From: JBIOWF01 sp044868295
Lineage (GTDB): Bacteria; Actinomycetota; Actinomycetes; Streptosporangiales; Streptosporangiaceae
Direction: 5' to 3'
NCBI GenBank assembly: GCA_044868295.1
Contig: JBIOWF010000115.1
Span: forward strand, 1-15,161
DNA: 15,161 nt
Part shown: piece after piece, positions 13,912 through 15,161 of the stretch
How positions within the stretch are numbered: the stretch's first letter is position 1
Layout: each line of letters opens with the position of its first letter
Notes under the pieces: model-generated
Seen by the model: only the letters and a program-made list of their open reading frames with translations
The model's database searches: none
Told to the model about the DNA's origin: nothing
Translations under genes and position numbers: made by a program

Positions 13912-14213
13912 CGCAACCTTCCCTCAGATGATCTGGCTCTGTTCAGTGTGCCTGGTGAAGCCCCAACTTGCCAAGCGAATACGTGGTGACACTATGCAAG
14001 AAACTCGAATTCCGTGATATCGCCCTGTAACTACAACGAAATCCGTCAGGAGGTTCTAGGGCAATCAGGACCGGTCAAAACCCCTCGCCGACGCCCTGAC
14101 CGGCAGTGTGATCCAATGGACCGCAGTCCGGGCGCGAACGTGGCGTGGCGTCGGCCCGCCGGCGAGGTCCCCGGCACGCGGGGACCGAGAACATTGAGAT
14201 CCGGGGGAACACC
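13912..14213. other. 302-bp divergent intergenic region
   Basis: No convincing gene; an open frame at 14014-14217 lacks a ribosome site and protein-like composition. The region holds AAACTCGAAT followed by TTCCGTGATATCGC (14010-14023), which matches 13 of 14 bases of 9899-9912 in the Sel1 promoter. It also holds the inverted repeat CCGGTCA...TGACCGG (14071-14077 and 14097-14103), and a leader hairpin listed separately. AGGAGG at 14049-14054 has no start codon at a usable distance. Confidence 0.6.
14166..14186 (+). promoter_or_regulatory. Hairpin in the M20 peptidase leader
   Basis: GGTCCCC-ggcacgc-GGGGACC forms a perfect 7-bp stem with a 7-nt loop. It lies about 16 nt before the GGGGG ribosome site and has no T tract, so it is more likely a 5'-leader structure than a terminator. 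Confidence 0.45.
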
Positions 14214-15161
14214 GTGACACCTGACGAGATAGAGAGCGCCGTCCAGGCGGGCATGCCGCAGGCGGTCGAAGACCTCAAAAGGCTCGTCGCCATCCCGTCC
14301 GTCGCCTTCCCAGGCCACCCCGAGGCGGCGGTGCACGCCGCCGCCGCGGTGACCGAGGAGCTGCTGCGCGGCACGGGCCTGCCACACGTCCAGCAGGTCC
14401 AGATCGAGGGCAGCTTTCCGGCCGTCTACGCGGAGGCGCCCGCGCCGCCGGGGGCCCCGACCGTCCTGCTCTACGCGCACTACGACGTGCAGCCCCCCGG
14501 TGACCCGGCCCTGTGGCGTACTCCGCCGTTCGAGCCGACCGTGATCAACGGCGCGATGTACGGCAGAGGCGCCGCCGACGACAAGAGCGGGCTCATCACC
14601 CACGTGGCCGCGCTGCGCGCCTTCCGGGGCCGCTTCCCGGTCGGCGTCAAGGTCATCATCGAAGGCCAGGAAGAGTACGCCGGAGGGCGCCTGGAGGCCT
14701 TCGTCGAGGCCAATCCCGAGCTGGCCCGTGCCGACGCGATCGTGGTGGCCGACTGCGGCAACCCACGCGTGGGCGACCCCGCGCTGACGACGTCGCTGCG
14801 CGGCATGGCCGCCTTCACGATCGAGGTGCGGACGCTCCGCGAGGCCGTGCACAGCGGCTCGTTCGGCGGCGCCGCCCCGGACGCCCTCGCCGCCCTGATG
14901 CGCATGCTGACCTCCCTGCACGACGACAACGGCGAGCTGCGCGTCCCCGGCCTGCCGCGCGGCGTGTTCCTCGGGCGGGGCCCCACCGACGCGGAGTTCC
15001 GGGCCACGGCCGGAGTGCTGGACGGGGTGTCCCTCGTCGGCTCCGGGTCACTCGCCGACCGCTTGTGGTCGTCGTACGCGATCACCGTGACCGGCCTCGA
15101 CGTACCGACCGTGTCGGGCGCGATCAACGCCGTGCAGCCGGTGACGCGGGCCCGCGTCACC
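14214..15161 (+). CDS. M20 family metallopeptidase/dipeptidase (3' end outside window)
   Basis: The first 316 codons of a two-zinc M20 peptidase. Zinc ligands and catalytic residues are in place: His89 and Asp91 in LLYAHYDVQ, bridging Asp122 in GRGAADDKSG, catalytic Glu153 and ligand Glu154 in IIEGQEEYAGG, Asp180 in VVADCG. The lid domain begins with AVHSGSFGG (His213), which in carnosinase-like enzymes reaches across the dimer. This pattern fits cytosolic dipeptidases of the CN2/PepV-like group. EGQEE with Tyr after the Glu pair differs from the common EGEEEIGS or EGMEESGS. The start is GTG at 14214 with GGGGG 6 nt upstream. The last domain is beyond the window. There is no signal peptide, and the substrate is unknown. 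Confidence 0.94.
   Translation, partial: MTPDEIESAVQAGMPQAVEDLKRLVAIPSVAFPGHPEAAVHAAAAVTEELLRGTGLPHVQQVQIEGSFPAVYAEAPAPPGAPTVLLYAHYDVQPPGDPALWRTPPFEPTVINGAMYGRGAADDKSGLITHVAALRAFRGRFPVGVKVIIEGQEEYAGGRLEAFVEANPELARADAIVVADCGNPRVGDPALTTSLRGMAAFTIEVRTLREAVHSGSFGGAAPDALAALMRMLTSLHDDNGELRVPGLPRGVFLGRGPTDAEFRATAGVLDGVSLVGSGSLADRLWSSYAITVTGLDVPTVSGAINAVQPVTRARVT

Noticed and set aside
10510..13989. A 1159-codon plus-strand open frame
   Set aside because: It runs out of frame through the Sel1 gene and antisense to ald and the aminotransferase, all well supported. Long antisense frames are common where the third codon position is G/C-rich.
14014..14217. 67-codon plus-strand ORF before the M20 gene
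   Set aside because: No Shine-Dalgarno or leaderless -10 at a suitable distance, and composition rich in Pro/Arg without structure. It also overlaps the leader hairpin.

Overview
The window is high-GC DNA with strong third-position G/C bias, GTG/TTG starts, several promoters placed so that the transcript would begin at the start codon, and actinobacterial protein families (DUF3817, SURF1, OmpR/histidine kinase pair, double HxlR, alanine dehydrogenase). It looks like an actinomycete chromosome, possibly of the Streptosporangiaceae type. The family-level placement is an inference. No tRNA, rRNA, CRISPR array, IS element or phage gene was seen.

Layout. (1) 1-1626, minus: a two-component system, with an OmpR-type response regulator and a HAMP histidine kinase whose 3' end lies outside the window. 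A 22-codon ORF joins the two genes through 4-nt overlaps. (2) 1810-2682, plus: an arylamine N-acetyltransferase with a 42-bp duplication over its stop codon. (3) 2844-3779, minus: an unusual double HxlR regulator in which each half carries the same H-x2-C-x9-C-x2-C cluster. A 508-bp gene-free stretch separates it from a small two-helix membrane protein (4288-4482). (4) 4588-5840, minus: SURF1 (cytochrome oxidase assembly) followed by a DUF3817 membrane protein. A small one-helix membrane protein (5977-6150) diverges from SURF1 and ends at a good intrinsic terminator. (5) 6325-8196, minus: a secreted gamma-glutamyltranspeptidase. (6) 8437-9854, plus: a two-gene unit made of a 66-residue CxxCxCxC protein and a six-helix DsbD_2/TauE-like protein fused to a cupredoxin domain. 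(7) 9935-11344, plus: a Sel1/TPR-repeat protein. (8) 11341-13911, minus: a class III aminotransferase followed by alanine dehydrogenase, which together could run a pyruvate/alanine amino-group cycle. (9) 14214 to the window end, plus: the start of an M20 metallopeptidase.

The part most worth a second look is 8376-9934. The Cys-rich small protein sits 2 nt from a membrane protein with one cysteine in TM1 and one in TM4 (as in DsbD/CcdA), a Cys/His-containing loop and a Cys/Met cupredoxin tail. This could be a copper-handling or thiol-relay module. The promoter regions of this unit and of the Sel1 gene share a 13-bp element at nearly the same distance from the start codon. All functions are read from sequence motifs alone; no database search was run.
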